DNA of 64,000 nucleotides from NCBI RefSeq assembly GCF_002127655.1, contig NZ_NEHB01000003.1, positions 83,047 through 147,046 of the forward strand, written 5' to 3'. Position numbers and translations under genes: made by a program. Source of the DNA: Janthinobacterium sp. GW456P. GTDB taxonomy: Bacteria; Pseudomonadota; Gammaproteobacteria; Burkholderiales; Burkholderiaceae_D. This document shows, one piece after another, positions 53,137 to 62,234 of the stretch (the stretch's first letter is position 1; the number at the start of each line of letters is the position of its first letter). The notes under the pieces were generated by a model that saw only the letters and a list, made by a program, of their open reading frames with translations, ran no database searches and was not told the DNA's origin.

Positions 53137-53666
53137 CGCCGTTCCTGTCCCCGTTACTGGCCGATACCGCGCGCTGCTGCGTCGCCTTGCTGCTGCTGGC
53201 GGCCGGCGTGGGCAAGCTGCGCGGCTATGCTGCCTTCCGCGGCAACCTGGCCACCTCGTTCGGTGTGCCGCCCTCCGCCGCCGCCTGGGCCGCGCCGGCC
53301 CTGGTAATGGCCGAGTTGCTGCTTTCCGGCTGGCTGCTGGCGGGCTGGATATTGATCGGAGGCACGCATCTGCCGATGCTGCTGTCGCTATTGCTATTGA
53401 GTACCCTCACCGCCGTGCTTGTCTACCGTTACTTCACCCGCAGCGTGGTGCGCTGCAGCTGCTTCGGCGAAGCGGCGCGGCCCGTCTCGCGGTACGACCT
53501 GCTGCGCAACGTGCTGGTGGTCGGCATCAACGGCAGCTACTTTGCACTGGCGCAGGAAGCGGCCTTGCCCGTCGCCACCACTGTATTGGCAGCCGGACTG
53601 GCCGCCATCGTCTGCGTGGCCACGATTTCCCTGCATGACATCGCCACCCTGGCAAGGGCGGACTGA
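53130..53666 (+). CDS. MauE/DoxX-like redox membrane protein
   Basis: 178 residues with four or five membrane helices. The pattern CCVALLLLAAGVGKLRG then PALVMAELLLSGWLL fits MauE/DoxX proteins. Cys in VVRCSCFGEA lies after the third helix, the place where MauE-type proteins carry redox-active Cys. The protein overlaps its neighbours by 7 bp (before) and 1 bp (after). With the next gene it makes a MauE/MauD-like pair that may pass disulfides to a periplasmic partner, here probably the Cys-bearing peptides. Confidence 0.85.
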   Translation: MLTPFLSPLLADTARCCVALLLLAAGVGKLRGYAAFRGNLATSFGVPPSAAAWAAPALVMAELLLSGWLLAGWILIGGTHLPMLLSLLLLSTLTAVLVYRYFTRSVVRCSCFGEAARPVSRYDLLRNVLVVGINGSYFALAQEAALPVATTVLAAGLAAIVCVATISLHDIATLARAD

Positions 53667-54220
53667 TGGATGCCACCACCTTGCAACTGGTGCTGGCGGC
53701 GCTGGCGTTCGCCATCGCCGGCAATCTCTGGCTCAGCCTGGCCGTGCTGCGCGCCAGCCGCCGCGAACGCATCGCGCCCACGGCGCTGGCGCCGGGCCAG
53801 CCCCTGCCTGCCGTGCAAGCGCGTCCGCTGGCCGTCGGCGCGCGTTTCCAGCCGGGCGCACGGGGCCAGGCGGCCGTGTTGCTGTTCCTGGCCAGCCGCT
53901 GCCCGAAATGCGCGGAGAAGCTGGCCGGCATCGAACGGCTGCTGCCGCTGGCGCGCGATGCGGGCCTGGCCATGTGGCTGCTCAGCGAAGAGCCGGCCCG
54001 CCGGCTGCGCGCCTTTTTGCCAGGCGACAGCCTGCGGACGGCCACGGCACGGCTGGCGCTGCGCGACTACCGGCGCGTCAATCCGCTGATGAGCTCGCCG
54101 TCCTATGTCTTTGTCAATGACCAGGGACTCGTGGAAGCGGCCGGCCTGATCGGCGACGAAGACTGGCTGGCCCTCGTCGGACAACTGAACGCCGCACCGC
54201 CGCAGGAGCGCGCCGCATGA
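53666..54220 (+). CDS. MauD-like thioredoxin-fold protein
   Basis: 184 residues. One N-terminal membrane anchor (about 6-25) leads to a thioredoxin-like domain: FLASRCPKCAEKLAGIERLLP carries the CxxC redox pair (CPKC). Later FVNDQGLVEAAGLIGDEDW fits the usual cis-Pro region of MauD/ResA-like proteins. The start overlaps the preceding stop (TGATG), and the stop overlaps the next start (ATGA). It is expected to work with the MauE-like protein in oxidising or isomerising thiols. Confidence 0.87.
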   Translation: MDATTLQLVLAALAFAIAGNLWLSLAVLRASRRERIAPTALAPGQPLPAVQARPLAVGARFQPGARGQAAVLLFLASRCPKCAEKLAGIERLLPLARDAGLAMWLLSEEPARRLRAFLPGDSLRTATARLALRDYRRVNPLMSSPSYVFVNDQGLVEAAGLIGDEDWLALVGQLNAAPPQERAA

Positions 54221-55989
54221 ATCACATCAACTTCGGCCCGCATTTTGAACGCCTGCGCCTGCTATACCCGGTACGCTGGCGCATCGCCGCAGGCCTGCTG
54301 TGCATGGCCCTCACCGTGGGCGCGCAACTGGCTTTTCCGCAAGCCATCGCGTATTTCATCGACAACGTGAGCGCGCTCACCCGGCACGGCGTCACGCCGG
54401 GCATGGTCGCCGCCATGCTGGCCTTCAGCGTGCTGTATGCGCTGGCTTCGGCCGCGCGCTTCTACCTGCTGCAATCGAGCGGCCACATGGTCGTCATGGG
54501 CGTGCGCCGGCGCCTGTTCGACGTGGTGATCAACCAGCCCATCGCCTTCTTCGACAAGCACCATGGCGGCGAGCTGAACAGCCGGCTCACGTCCGACGTG
54601 TCGGCCCTGCATGAAAGCCTGACCATCGGCGCGGCCAATGCCCTGCGCTCGCTGTGCGTGTTTTTGGGCGGAATCGCCATGCTGCTGCAGCTGTCGCCCA
54701 TGCTGAGCCTGCCGCTGGCCTTGTTCATTCCCATCAGCCTGTATCTCGGTAAGTTATCTGGCAGTAATTACCGGCAGCGCGCGCGGGCCATTTCGGCCAC
54801 CCTGGCCGCCAGCGGCAAGGTGGCGCAGGAATATTTTGCCCATGCGCGGCTGGTGCAGGCGTTCAACCAGCAAGGCGGCGCCATGGCCCGCTATGCGCAA
54901 GCCATGCGGGAGCTGCTGGGCGTGTCCCTGGCCGGCACGCGGCTGCTGGCCGTGTTCCAGGGCGCGCAAGGCTTGCTGGCCTTCGTTGCCCTGCTGACCA
55001 CCCTGTGCTTCGGCGCCCACCTGATCGGCCAGGGCCGCCTGAGCGTGGGCGAGCTGACGGCCTTTGTCATCTATGCCAGCATGGTGACGGACACGGCCGG
55101 CTCCATCAGCGAATTCTGGAACACCTGGATGCGCACCATGGGCTCGACCGACCGCATCTTCGAGATCCTGCGCAGCCACCGGCCCGTGCCCGAGGCGGCG
55201 CCGCAGCCGCCGCTGGCGGGCCACATCGCGCTGCGCGACGTGCGCTTTGCGTATCCCGAGCGCGTACAGGTCGCGGCGCTGGACGGCGTCAGCCTATCCA
55301 TCCGCGCGGGCGAAAAAATCGCCCTCGTCGGCGCCTCGGGCGCAGGCAAGTCCACCATCGCCAGCCTGGTGCTGGGCCACTACGAGATTGACGCGGGCAG
55401 CCTGCAATTCGACGGCATCGACGCGCAAGTGCTGGGCGTGACGCAGTTGCGGCGCCAGATGGCCGTGGTGGAGCAGGAGCCGGCGCTGTTTTCCGGCAGC
55501 ATCGCCGACAATATCGGCTTTGCCGTGCCGGACCGGGTCGTGGCGCGCGAAGCGATGGTGGCGGCGGCGCGCCTGGCCCATGCCCACGATTTTATCGCGG
55601 CCTTTCCGGACGGCTACGACACCCTCGTGGGCGAACGGGGCGTGCAACTGTCCGGCGGACAAAAGCAGCGTATCGCGATTGCCCGCGCCATCCTGCGCGC
55701 GCCGAAAATCCTGATTCTGGACGAAGCCACCAGCGCGCTCGACGCGGCCAGCGAACAGCTGGTGCAGCAAGCCCTCGATGCGCTGATGCAAGGACGCACC
55801 ACCATCATCATCGCCCACCGCTTTTCCACCATCGTGAAGGCGGATCGCATCATCGTCATGGACAAGGGCCGGATTTGCCAGCAAGGCACGCACGCCGAGC
55901 TGCTGCGCGCGGGCGGCCAGTATGCGCGGCTGATGCAGCAGCAGCTGTCGCAATTCCAGCAGTTGCATGACAGTACGGCCACCCTGTAA
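54217..55989 (+). CDS. ABC exporter (fused membrane and ATPase domains)
   Basis: 590 residues: six membrane helices (about 20-300), then an ATPase domain. Walker A is GASGAGKST, the signature LSGGQKQR and Walker B ILILDEATSALD; all intact. It lacks a C39 peptidase domain, so leader removal must be done elsewhere. As the last gene of the coupled operon it should export the finished peptide. Its sequence is of the MsbA/LapB general type, so a lipid substrate cannot be ruled out by itself. Confidence 0.93.
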   Translation: MNHINFGPHFERLRLLYPVRWRIAAGLLCMALTVGAQLAFPQAIAYFIDNVSALTRHGVTPGMVAAMLAFSVLYALASAARFYLLQSSGHMVVMGVRRRLFDVVINQPIAFFDKHHGGELNSRLTSDVSALHESLTIGAANALRSLCVFLGGIAMLLQLSPMLSLPLALFIPISLYLGKLSGSNYRQRARAISATLAASGKVAQEYFAHARLVQAFNQQGGAMARYAQAMRELLGVSLAGTRLLAVFQGAQGLLAFVALLTTLCFGAHLIGQGRLSVGELTAFVIYASMVTDTAGSISEFWNTWMRTMGSTDRIFEILRSHRPVPEAAPQPPLAGHIALRDVRFAYPERVQVAALDGVSLSIRAGEKIALVGASGAGKSTIASLVLGHYEIDAGSLQFDGIDAQVLGVTQLRRQMAVVEQEPALFSGSIADNIGFAVPDRVVAREAMVAAARLAHAHDFIAAFPDGYDTLVGERGVQLSGGQKQRIAIARAILRAPKILILDEATSALDAASEQLVQQALDALMQGRTTIIIAHRFSTIVKADRIIVMDKGRICQQGTHAELLRAGGQYARLMQQQLSQFQQLHDSTATL

Positions 55990-55999
55990 AGTGGGCCCG

Positions 56000-56401
56000 A
56001 TGAAAAAAACCTACCATGGCAGTTGCCATTGCGGCGCCGTGCGCTTCGCGGCCGAGATTGACCTGGCGGCCCCCAGCCTGCGCTGCAACTGTTCCTATTG
56101 CCTGAAGATCCGCTGCTGGGCCAGCCAGGTGCCGCCCGCCGACTTTCGCCTGCTGGCCGGTGAAGGGGATTTGAGCGCATACCGCTTCGGCGCCGGGCGA
56201 GAGCGCCACTATTTTTGCCGCAACTGCGGCGTACGGCCGTTTGGCTATGGCGATTCGCCCCGCAGCGGCCCGTTTGTCGGCATCGGCCTGAACTGCCTCG
56301 ACGATGCGGCGGCGTCCGAGCTGGCCCGGGTACCCGTCACCTTTGTCGATGGCCGGCATGACGACTGGGACAGGCCGCCGCAGGAAACGCGGCACTTGTA
56401 A
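56000..56401 (+). CDS. GFA (CENP-V) family zinc protein
   Basis: 133 residues from the ATG at 56000. Zinc ligands are CHC (SCHCGAVRF), CNCSYC and FCRNCG, the pattern of glutathione-dependent formaldehyde-activating-like proteins. Activity is usually unknown. It follows the exporter gene by 10 nt but has a different theme, so membership of that operon is doubtful. Confidence 0.88.
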   Translation: MKKTYHGSCHCGAVRFAAEIDLAAPSLRCNCSYCLKIRCWASQVPPADFRLLAGEGDLSAYRFGAGRERHYFCRNCGVRPFGYGDSPRSGPFVGIGLNCLDDAAASELARVPVTFVDGRHDDWDRPPQETRHL

Positions 56402-56592
56402 ACAATGCCAATGTAGAAATGGTTGTTTGCTACGCCGGAGTTTTCCTACGTGGCGACAAGGAGTGTCCCTATGGTTAAGCCCGACGCATGCAGCGAGAAT
56501 GGTCTCAACGGTGCTGCACGGCGCCGGAGCTCAGGCAGGAACATCCGACCCCATATTGGAGCGGGTGACGACGCAGACTAACCTTAGGGGAC

Positions 56593-56928
56593 ATGATCAT
56601 GAATTCGAACAGCAACGACAAATCCGACAGCCAATCGGACAAACAGCAATCGGGCAACCAGCAGTCGGACAAACAGTCCGGCAGCCGCCAATCGTCGGGC
56701 GGCACCCAGGGCGGCACGCACGAGCAGCATGTCGAGGCGGGCCGCCAAAGCCACAAGAATGACGGCGACAAGCAATCGGGTTCGCAACAGTCGGGCCAGC
56801 AATCGGGCCAAGGCAAGAGCGGCGGCGGCAGCCAGCAATCGGGTTCCGGCTCCGGCACGCGCGGCGGCACGCATGAGCAGCACGTGGAAGCGGGACGTCA
56901 AAGCCACAAGAATGACGACAAATCCTGA
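56593..56928 (+). CDS. Ser/Gln/Lys-rich low-complexity protein with two repeat motifs
   Basis: 111 residues (ATG at 56593, or 56599). Almost all Ser, Gln, Lys, Asn, Gly and Asp, with two near-identical blocks, GGTHEQHVEAGRQSHKND, about 40 residues apart. The blocks recall KGG-type stress proteins (repeats of helix-breaking Gly and Lys) but do not match exactly. It has no signal peptide and no hydrophobic core, so it should be intrinsically disordered and heat-soluble. A role in drought, heat or starvation tolerance is a guess. Confidence 0.7.
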   Translation: MIMNSNSNDKSDSQSDKQQSGNQQSDKQSGSRQSSGGTQGGTHEQHVEAGRQSHKNDGDKQSGSQQSGQQSGQGKSGGGSQQSGSGSGTRGGTHEQHVEAGRQSHKNDDKS

Positions 56929-56946
56929 TCCCGCGGGCATGGCCCG

Positions 56947-57765
56947 ATGCCGTCGGTCGGCATGAAAGCGCTGACGGCCATGCTGTGCGCCGGGCTGGGC
57001 ATGGGTCTGGCCGCCTGCGGCGCCAGGAATACGGCATCGAACGTGGAGGCCCCGGGCGCGCCAGCCGGGGTCTCCACGCGCGTGCTCGATGCCGGCGCCG
57101 ACGCCCTGCAAGCGCGGCCGCCCATTGCGGCCCTCAATGCCTATCTCGACGGTTTTCATTTCTACAACGGCAATCTGCGCGGCCAGATGGAGGCGCACCA
57201 CTATTGCGCCATCGTCAATGAAGAGTTGATTCAATGCGTGATTTACGACGGCAACGTCAAGGATGCCAAGCTGATGGGCGTCGAATACATCGTCAGCGCC
57301 AGGCTGTACCAAGGCTTGCCTGCGGCGGAAAAAGCGCTGTGGCACAGCCATGTGCATGAAGTGAAGTCGGGCCAGCTGATCGCGCCCGGCATACCGGCCG
57401 TGGCCGAAAAGGCGCTGATGCAAAAACTGGTGGGTACGTATGGCAAGACCTGGCATACCTGGCATACGGATCGGCACAAGACCTTGCCGCTGGGCGTGCC
57501 GCAACTGATGATGGGCTTTACAGCCGACGGCCAGGCCGACGCCGCCATGGTCGCCGCGCGCGACCGCCGCTTCGGCATCGATTCGGCAGAAAAACGCCGC
57601 CAGCGGGCCGATATTGCCGCGCCCGCCATCGTCGCCGGTGCCGACGCCTGGCAGCACGGCACGGTCATCCAGCTGGCCGACCCGACGGGAATGCCGCACA
57701 GTTCATCACCACCACCGCCATCCACACGCACGGCCGTGCCTGCCATTGCGCACCCCGCCAGATGA
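56947..57765 (+). CDS. OBAP-like (DUF1264) lipoprotein
   Basis: 272 residues. A lipobox LAAC (Cys about 25) marks a lipoprotein. The OBAP-type core is seen as GFHFYNGNLRGQMEAHHYCAIVNEE, IQCVIYDG, GVEYIVSARLYQGLPAAEKALWHSH and EVKSGQLIAPGIP, the His- and Cys-bearing pattern of oil-body-associated-protein-like family members. The biochemical role is not known in bacteria. The long tail is Pro/Ser-rich. The start is uncertain (ATG 56947, or 56962). Confidence 0.8.
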   Translation: MPSVGMKALTAMLCAGLGMGLAACGARNTASNVEAPGAPAGVSTRVLDAGADALQARPPIAALNAYLDGFHFYNGNLRGQMEAHHYCAIVNEELIQCVIYDGNVKDAKLMGVEYIVSARLYQGLPAAEKALWHSHVHEVKSGQLIAPGIPAVAEKALMQKLVGTYGKTWHTWHTDRHKTLPLGVPQLMMGFTADGQADAAMVAARDRRFGIDSAEKRRQRADIAAPAIVAGADAWQHGTVIQLADPTGMPHSSSPPPPSTRTAVPAIAHPAR

Positions 57766-57822
57766 TAGACGGCGCGCGAAAGGCCGTTGTCTGGATCGGC
57801 ATTCTGGGCGATAATTACGCCC

Positions 57823-58071
57823 ATGAACGATACCACTACCTTACCCCCATTGCCCGATCGCCTGTCGATCGACCCGAGCAGCCCTTACCACGTTGCAGCC
57901 GTGTTCGAGAACGACGTCGGCATCCGCTTCAACGACAAGGAACGTCTTGACGTGGAAGAATATTGCATCAGCGAACGCTGGATCAAGGTCGCATCCACCA
58001 AGTCCCTCGACCGCCGCGGCCGTCCGCTGCAGATCAAGCTGAAGGGCAAAGTCGAAGCGTTTTACCGCTAA
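57823..58071 (+). CDS. DUF3297 family small protein
   Basis: 82 residues from the ATG at 57823. The family pattern is clear: LPDRLSIDPSSPYHVAAVF, DVGIRFNDKERLDVEEYCISE, and the end GRPLQIKLKGKVEAFY. The function is not known. A terminator follows 23 nt after its stop. Confidence 0.9.
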   Translation: MNDTTTLPPLPDRLSIDPSSPYHVAAVFENDVGIRFNDKERLDVEEYCISERWIKVASTKSLDRRGRPLQIKLKGKVEAFYR

Positions 58072-58094
58072 GCACAGCTGTTCGCTCCCATCGA

Positions 58095-58118
58095 GGCCGA
58101 TTTGTATCGGCCTTTTTT
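58095..58118 (+). terminator. Terminator after the DUF3297 gene
   Basis: A 7-bp stem (GGCCGAT 58095-58101, ATCGGCC 58106-58112) with TTGT loop and six T at 58113-58118. It also sits just before the stop of the convergent DUF2063 gene at 58137. Confidence 0.93.
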
Positions 58119-58136
58119 GCGTCCGCCGCTTTCCTC

Positions 58137-59009
58137 TCAGGCATCGACGGTAATGATTCCGGCCCCGGCCGCCATGGGCAGCCACAGCATGGCGTCGGCC
58201 AGCACCTCGTCCGGCGCCCTGCCACTGGACTGTGCCGCCTGCCGCGCGCACTGCGCCAGCGGCGCGCCGCCGGCCAGCGCTTGCAGCCAGTAAAATTGCC
58301 ATGGCAATAAGTCCTGCATGGCAAGCCGGTAATGCATGCGCGAAATGGCCACATAAGCGGGCGCCGCTTGCGGCTGGGGCGGCACGGCGTCGTCCGGCGC
58401 TGCCTGCACCTGTTGCCAGAATGAACACAAGGGAAACGACAGGGCCAGCAGCCGCGTGCACGGCGCCAAACGCCAGGCCGGGGCATTTCCCAGCAACAAG
58501 TCCAGGCCGGAAGGCAACAATGGCGGCGCTCGTTTTTCCAGGCCCGGCGCCCTGCCCGCCTCGCTGCGCGCCCGTTCCAGCTGCGCCAGTTCGACGGGAA
58601 AGCGCAAGACGTCCTCCTGCGCGCCGGCGGCGCCCTGGCTGGCGGCGAGAAAATCGGCAAAGCCGCCGCCCAGGTCGTACAAGGTCGGGGAAGCGGATGG
58701 GTGGTGCCAGACATAGGCGCGGGCAAAAAACGCGAACAGCTCGTCGCCCATGACCTTGCGCAAGACGGGATAGTCGGCCTGCAGGCATTCGAGCAGGCGC
58801 TGCACATAGCCGTCCGCATGGATGTGCAGCGGCGCCGGCCCGCCCCGCGCCCGTTTCAGCACTTGCTCTTGCGTCAAGCCGTGGCGCTCGCTGGCCAGCT
58901 GCGCGCCGCGCGCCGCGCCGCCCGGCGCGGTCATGGCCGTCAAAAACCACGCCTGCAATTGCGCCAGCGGTGCGTCCACGCGCTCGCCGCCGTCGGCGCT
59001 ACGGGGCAT
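58137..59009 (-). CDS. DUF2063 (HvfC/BufC-like) protein, partner of MNIO enzyme
   Basis: 290 residues from the ATG at 59009, which overlaps the end of the DUF692 gene by 11 bp; a longer reading from 59165 is not needed. The N-terminal DUF2063 domain is seen as [14 protein letters not shown], then [54 protein letters not shown]. In MNIO systems this protein binds the precursor and delivers it to the DUF692 enzyme. It is the last gene of the three-gene operon. Confidence 0.88.
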   Translation of the reverse strand: MPRSADGGERVDAPLAQLQAWFLTAMTAPGGAARGAQLASERHGLTQEQVLKRARGGPAPLHIHADGYVQRLLECLQADYPVLRKVMGDELFAFFARAYVWHHPSASPTLYDLGGGFADFLAASQGAAGAQEDVLRFPVELAQLERARSEAGRAPGLEKRAPPLLPSGLDLLLGNAPAWRLAPCTRLLALSFPLCSFWQQVQAAPDDAVPPQPQAAPAYVAISRMHYRLAMQDLLPWQFYWLQALAGGAPLAQCARQAAQSSGRAPDEVLADAMLWLPMAAGAGIITVDA

Positions 59010-59940
59010 GGGCCGCCTCCAGGTGAAAGCCCAGCGGCGTGGAGACGGCGGCGGCCAAGCTCGCCGTGGCCGTGGCTGGCGATGCATCGGAAAACGCTCC
59101 CCGCCCGGCCGCGCGTGCCTTGTCGAGTTCGGCCAGCAGCTGCGGGTACGGGGGAATGTCCGCATCCCATTCCAGCAGGGCCGACACGCCGCCCGTCAGC
59201 TGCTGCGCCAGCGCGTACAGGCACCAGACGGCCGCCGGCACGGGGGCGTCGTGGGTGTCGATCAGCATCGCGCCGCAGACGGTGGGCCCGGCCAGGTGGA
59301 TTTGCACGATGTGCGCGTGCGGCAACCGGCGGATATAGGCGGCCGCGTCATAGCCGTGATTATGCGCGCTGACATGGACATTATTAACGTCGAGCAAGAG
59401 TCCGCAGCCCGTGTCCTCGGCCAGGCGCCCCAGGAATTCCCATTCCGGCATGCTGGACTGGGCAAACTCCACGTAGCTGCTGGGGTTTTCCAGGATCAAT
59501 GGCCGCCCCAGGAATTCCTGCACTTGCCGCACCCTGCCCGCCACGTGGCGCAGGCTGGCTTCGTCCAGCGGCAAGGGCAACAAATCGTGGCTGTTGAGCG
59601 AGGCGGTGCCCGTCCAGCACAGGTGGTCCGAAATCCACGCGGGGCGGATCTCGGCGGCCAGCTGGCGCAGCTTGCGCAGGTAGGCCAGGCTCAGGGGATC
59701 GCTGCTGCCGATCGACAGCGACACGCCATGCATGACGATGGGCACCTGCGCCGCCACCTGCTCCAGCACGTGGCGCGCATAGCCGTGGTTGTCGATGAAG
59801 TTCTCGCTGATGATCTCGAACCAGTCCACCTGCGGCCCGTGCTCCAGAATGTGCGCGTAATGGGGCGGACGCAGCCCCACGCCCAGGCCCAGGTTCTGCA
59901 GGCCCAGGCGCGGAAGCACCGCTGGCTTGATCGCTCGCAT
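58999..59940 (-). CDS. DUF692 multinuclear non-haem iron oxidase (MNIO, BufB-like)
   Basis: 313 residues. TIM-barrel metal ligands are visible: [54 protein letters not shown] and IHLAG, matching the family's His/Asp/Glu set for two or three irons. MNIO enzymes modify Cys or Asn residues of peptides (MbnB, TglH, BufB). It overlaps the preceding stop (TGATG) and the following start (ATG at 59009), so the three genes are tightly coupled. The small BufA-type precursor (DUF2282) is missing; the large upstream protein may take its place. Confidence 0.93.
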   Translation of the reverse strand: MRAIKPAVLPRLGLQNLGLGVGLRPPHYAHILEHGPQVDWFEIISENFIDNHGYARHVLEQVAAQVPIVMHGVSLSIGSSDPLSLAYLRKLRQLAAEIRPAWISDHLCWTGTASLNSHDLLPLPLDEASLRHVAGRVRQVQEFLGRPLILENPSSYVEFAQSSMPEWEFLGRLAEDTGCGLLLDVNNVHVSAHNHGYDAAAYIRRLPHAHIVQIHLAGPTVCGAMLIDTHDAPVPAAVWCLYALAQQLTGGVSALLEWDADIPPYPQLLAELDKARAAGRGAFSDASPATATASLAAAVSTPLGFHLEAAHAP

Positions 59941-61964
59941 CAGGTCGACGGCGGCAAGGCCAGGCGCAGGTCGGTGGGCGCCGGCGGCGCGCCCACCGGT
60001 GTGCCGCGCGCCGCCATCACCTTGCCATACGCTTCCCAGGCCTTGTCATAGACATTGTCGCCAAGCGAGAACGTCATGCTCTGGCCCAGCGGAATGCTGC
60101 GGTGCTCAGGCGCGGGACCGAAATCGTACAGGGTCATGGTGGCGGGCTCGGGCGGCTCCTTTTTAGTCGTGTTCGGATACAGTTGCGAGGCCGAAATCGG
60201 CACGGCGCAGCCGCCGAAGCCCCCGCATTTATTGTCGCTGGGCGCGCTGTAGACTTTATCGTCCTGCGGCGGCGGTGGCGGCACGTAGCACTCGGAGCCC
60301 GGCGCCGCGGCAGCCTTGACCGAGTGGCCGCAGGACGAGCCGCCCGTGTCGGCCTGGGCGAAGCCGCAGCCGCCTTGGGCGTGGCAGCCGTTGGAGCCGC
60401 GGCAGGTATGGTAGACGGCCAGCGCGGCGCAGGTGGACGACGCCTCGCCCTCCAGGTGCATGCCCTGGCAGGCGTGGTACAGCACGCTTTTCTCGGGCAG
60501 CGGCACGCCCGTCGCCAGGTTCGGCGCCTGGCCCAGCACGGCCCAGCAAATGGCCATGCGGTCGCCCGCACCGACCATCGACGGATACGGGAATTCCAGT
60601 TGCTGGTTCAGCCAGTACTTGTCCAGCACGGAAGTGATGCCGTAGATGGCGCCCGTGGCCACCGTGCTCAGCATTTGCAGGGTGCCGCCGGCGTCCTTCA
60701 GGCGGTTCAGGGCGCCCGCCACGGCAGCCGGCGCGGGGATGTTCGTCGGCGCGGTGGCCGGGTTATAGCGCTCGTTGGTCAGCATGGCTTCGCTCCAGCG
60801 CCCGCCGTCCTTGTGCCAGCCGGCCCAGGTCTGCACGGGCAGCATGGCCTTGACCTGGCCGAAGCGCTCGTAGTGGTCGTAGGCGGCGCTATCGTGGCGC
60901 GCCTGCGCGTCGCGCGATTCGGCGTCCTTGCCATTGTTCGCGTACGACGGATAGTCGCACTTCAAGGCGGCCAGGTCTTCGCGGTAGTCGGGCTGCACGG
61001 CCATCAGGCGTTGCGCCGCGTCGCGGCGGTAGCGCTGGATGGCCGCTTCGCTGCCCTCGCCCTGGTCCGTGATGGCCGCCATCATGTCGATGGCCTTGTT
61101 GAACGAGCCCGTCTGGCCGCCATCCTGGTCTTGCGGGCCGAAGCAGGTGTCGAACTTGGGAAACTCCGCCTTGGCGTGCCCCTGGACCTGGCTGTTGAAC
61201 ATGTCCTGCTGCACCGAGCCATTGACGAACAGCTTTTGCCACAGGGTCTGGCCATCCGTGTATGCGATGCTGATGTAGCGCGCATAGCACTCATACATGT
61301 AGCCGATGGTGCCGAACAGGGGCAGGTCGTGCACGTGCTTGCCCGGTGTCCAGCCATCAAACGGCACGTCGGGAAAATATTTTGTGTGGTTGTGCTTGTC
61401 GAACTCGGCCAGCTGGGCGCGTGCCTGCTCTTCCGGCTGCTCGATGGCGAGGAACAGGTCGCACTGGTTGTCGTTCAGTTCTTCCAGGTTGACGCGCACG
61501 TGGCGGTAGCCGGCCGTGTCCTGCAAGTCGACGATGTGCGGGATCAGCGTGCAATCCTTGCCGTAGCAGGTCCAGCCGTGGTCCTGCGACTGCAGCTCCG
61601 ACCCCGTGAAGCACGGCGCCGTGCCGATGGCCGTGGCCAGGTTGGCCGCCATCTGCAGGTGCAGCATTTCCTGGATGAAGACGCTGAAGATGATATTGAA
61701 AGCCTTTTGCTCCTTCAGTTCGGGGCGCGCCGTGGTGCCCATGCCCGGCCACTGGCGCCCTTCGTAGTAGGTGATGCCTTTCGAGTTGATCTGGTGCGTG
61801 CCCTGAATCGAATACATGGTGGCCATGTACAGGGGAATGGTGAACAGTTCCACGCTGACGGCCGCCTGGGCGATGGCGCGCACGGCCGCCGTATCGGTGG
61901 CCAGCAGGTCGAGCGGACGGTTGGTGATGGCGGCCGGGGTGCTGCCTAAAACGGGCATTTTCAT
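59940..61964 (-). CDS. Ferritin-like VioB-type protein with Cys-rich tail, MNIO partner
   Basis: 674 residues; GGAGAGACAGA precedes the ATG. The N-terminal half is a ferritin-like domain of the iminophenyl-pyruvate dimer synthase type ([19 protein letters not shown] and [16 protein letters not shown] give Glu and His ligands). The C-terminal part has nine Cys between residues 499 and 586: 499, 512, 521, 527, 533, 545, 559, 580 and 586, including [10 protein letters not shown] and NKCGGFGGC, in a Gly-rich stretch. MNIO substrates usually have Cys-rich Gly segments of this sort (compare EGKCG-type bufferins). It could be an extra-large, fused substrate, or an enzyme using MNIO-made cofactors. 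The first view is inference. Confidence 0.8.
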   Translation of the reverse strand: MKMPVLGSTPAAITNRPLDLLATDTAAVRAIAQAAVSVELFTIPLYMATMYSIQGTHQINSKGITYYEGRQWPGMGTTARPELKEQKAFNIIFSVFIQEMLHLQMAANLATAIGTAPCFTGSELQSQDHGWTCYGKDCTLIPHIVDLQDTAGYRHVRVNLEELNDNQCDLFLAIEQPEEQARAQLAEFDKHNHTKYFPDVPFDGWTPGKHVHDLPLFGTIGYMYECYARYISIAYTDGQTLWQKLFVNGSVQQDMFNSQVQGHAKAEFPKFDTCFGPQDQDGGQTGSFNKAIDMMAAITDQGEGSEAAIQRYRRDAAQRLMAVQPDYREDLAALKCDYPSYANNGKDAESRDAQARHDSAAYDHYERFGQVKAMLPVQTWAGWHKDGGRWSEAMLTNERYNPATAPTNIPAPAAVAGALNRLKDAGGTLQMLSTVATGAIYGITSVLDKYWLNQQLEFPYPSMVGAGDRMAICWAVLGQAPNLATGVPLPEKSVLYHACQGMHLEGEASSTCAALAVYHTCRGSNGCHAQGGCGFAQADTGGSSCGHSVKAAAAPGSECYVPPPPPQDDKVYSAPSDNKCGGFGGCAVPISASQLYPNTTKKEPPEPATMTLYDFGPAPEHRSIPLGQSMTFSLGDNVYDKAWEAYGKVMAARGTPVGAPPAPTDLRLALPPST

Positions 61965-62234
61965 TCTGTCTCTCCACAGGAACGATGCGTTTCGGATATC
62001 GGGCCGGGCCGCGCCATCGGCGTGCGCTGCTCACGGCACGGAAATCATACGCCTGAGAAAGATACTTTTGCGGCAAGATTTATCCGCTGCCCAACGGCCC
62101 ATGCCGCCAGCCTTGCAGCGTGAAAATAGGCGTTTTCAGGCGCCATTCGATGACAATTGAATAGAATCGGCAAAACGCGCGCGTGTATAAGCGCCGCGCC
62201 GTCCAACGCCGGCGCGTCGCTTGCAGGATGATAG

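Noticed and set aside
54217-55989. Exporter as an MsbA-type lipid flippase unrelated to the peptides
   Set aside because: Its start overlaps the MauD-like gene and it closes the coupled operon, so a peptide export role is more likely, though not proven.
62156-62234. GC-rich hairpin in the 270-bp gap after the lipoprotein gene as a terminator
   Set aside because: The stem is only about 7 bp and no T-run follows on the minus strand.
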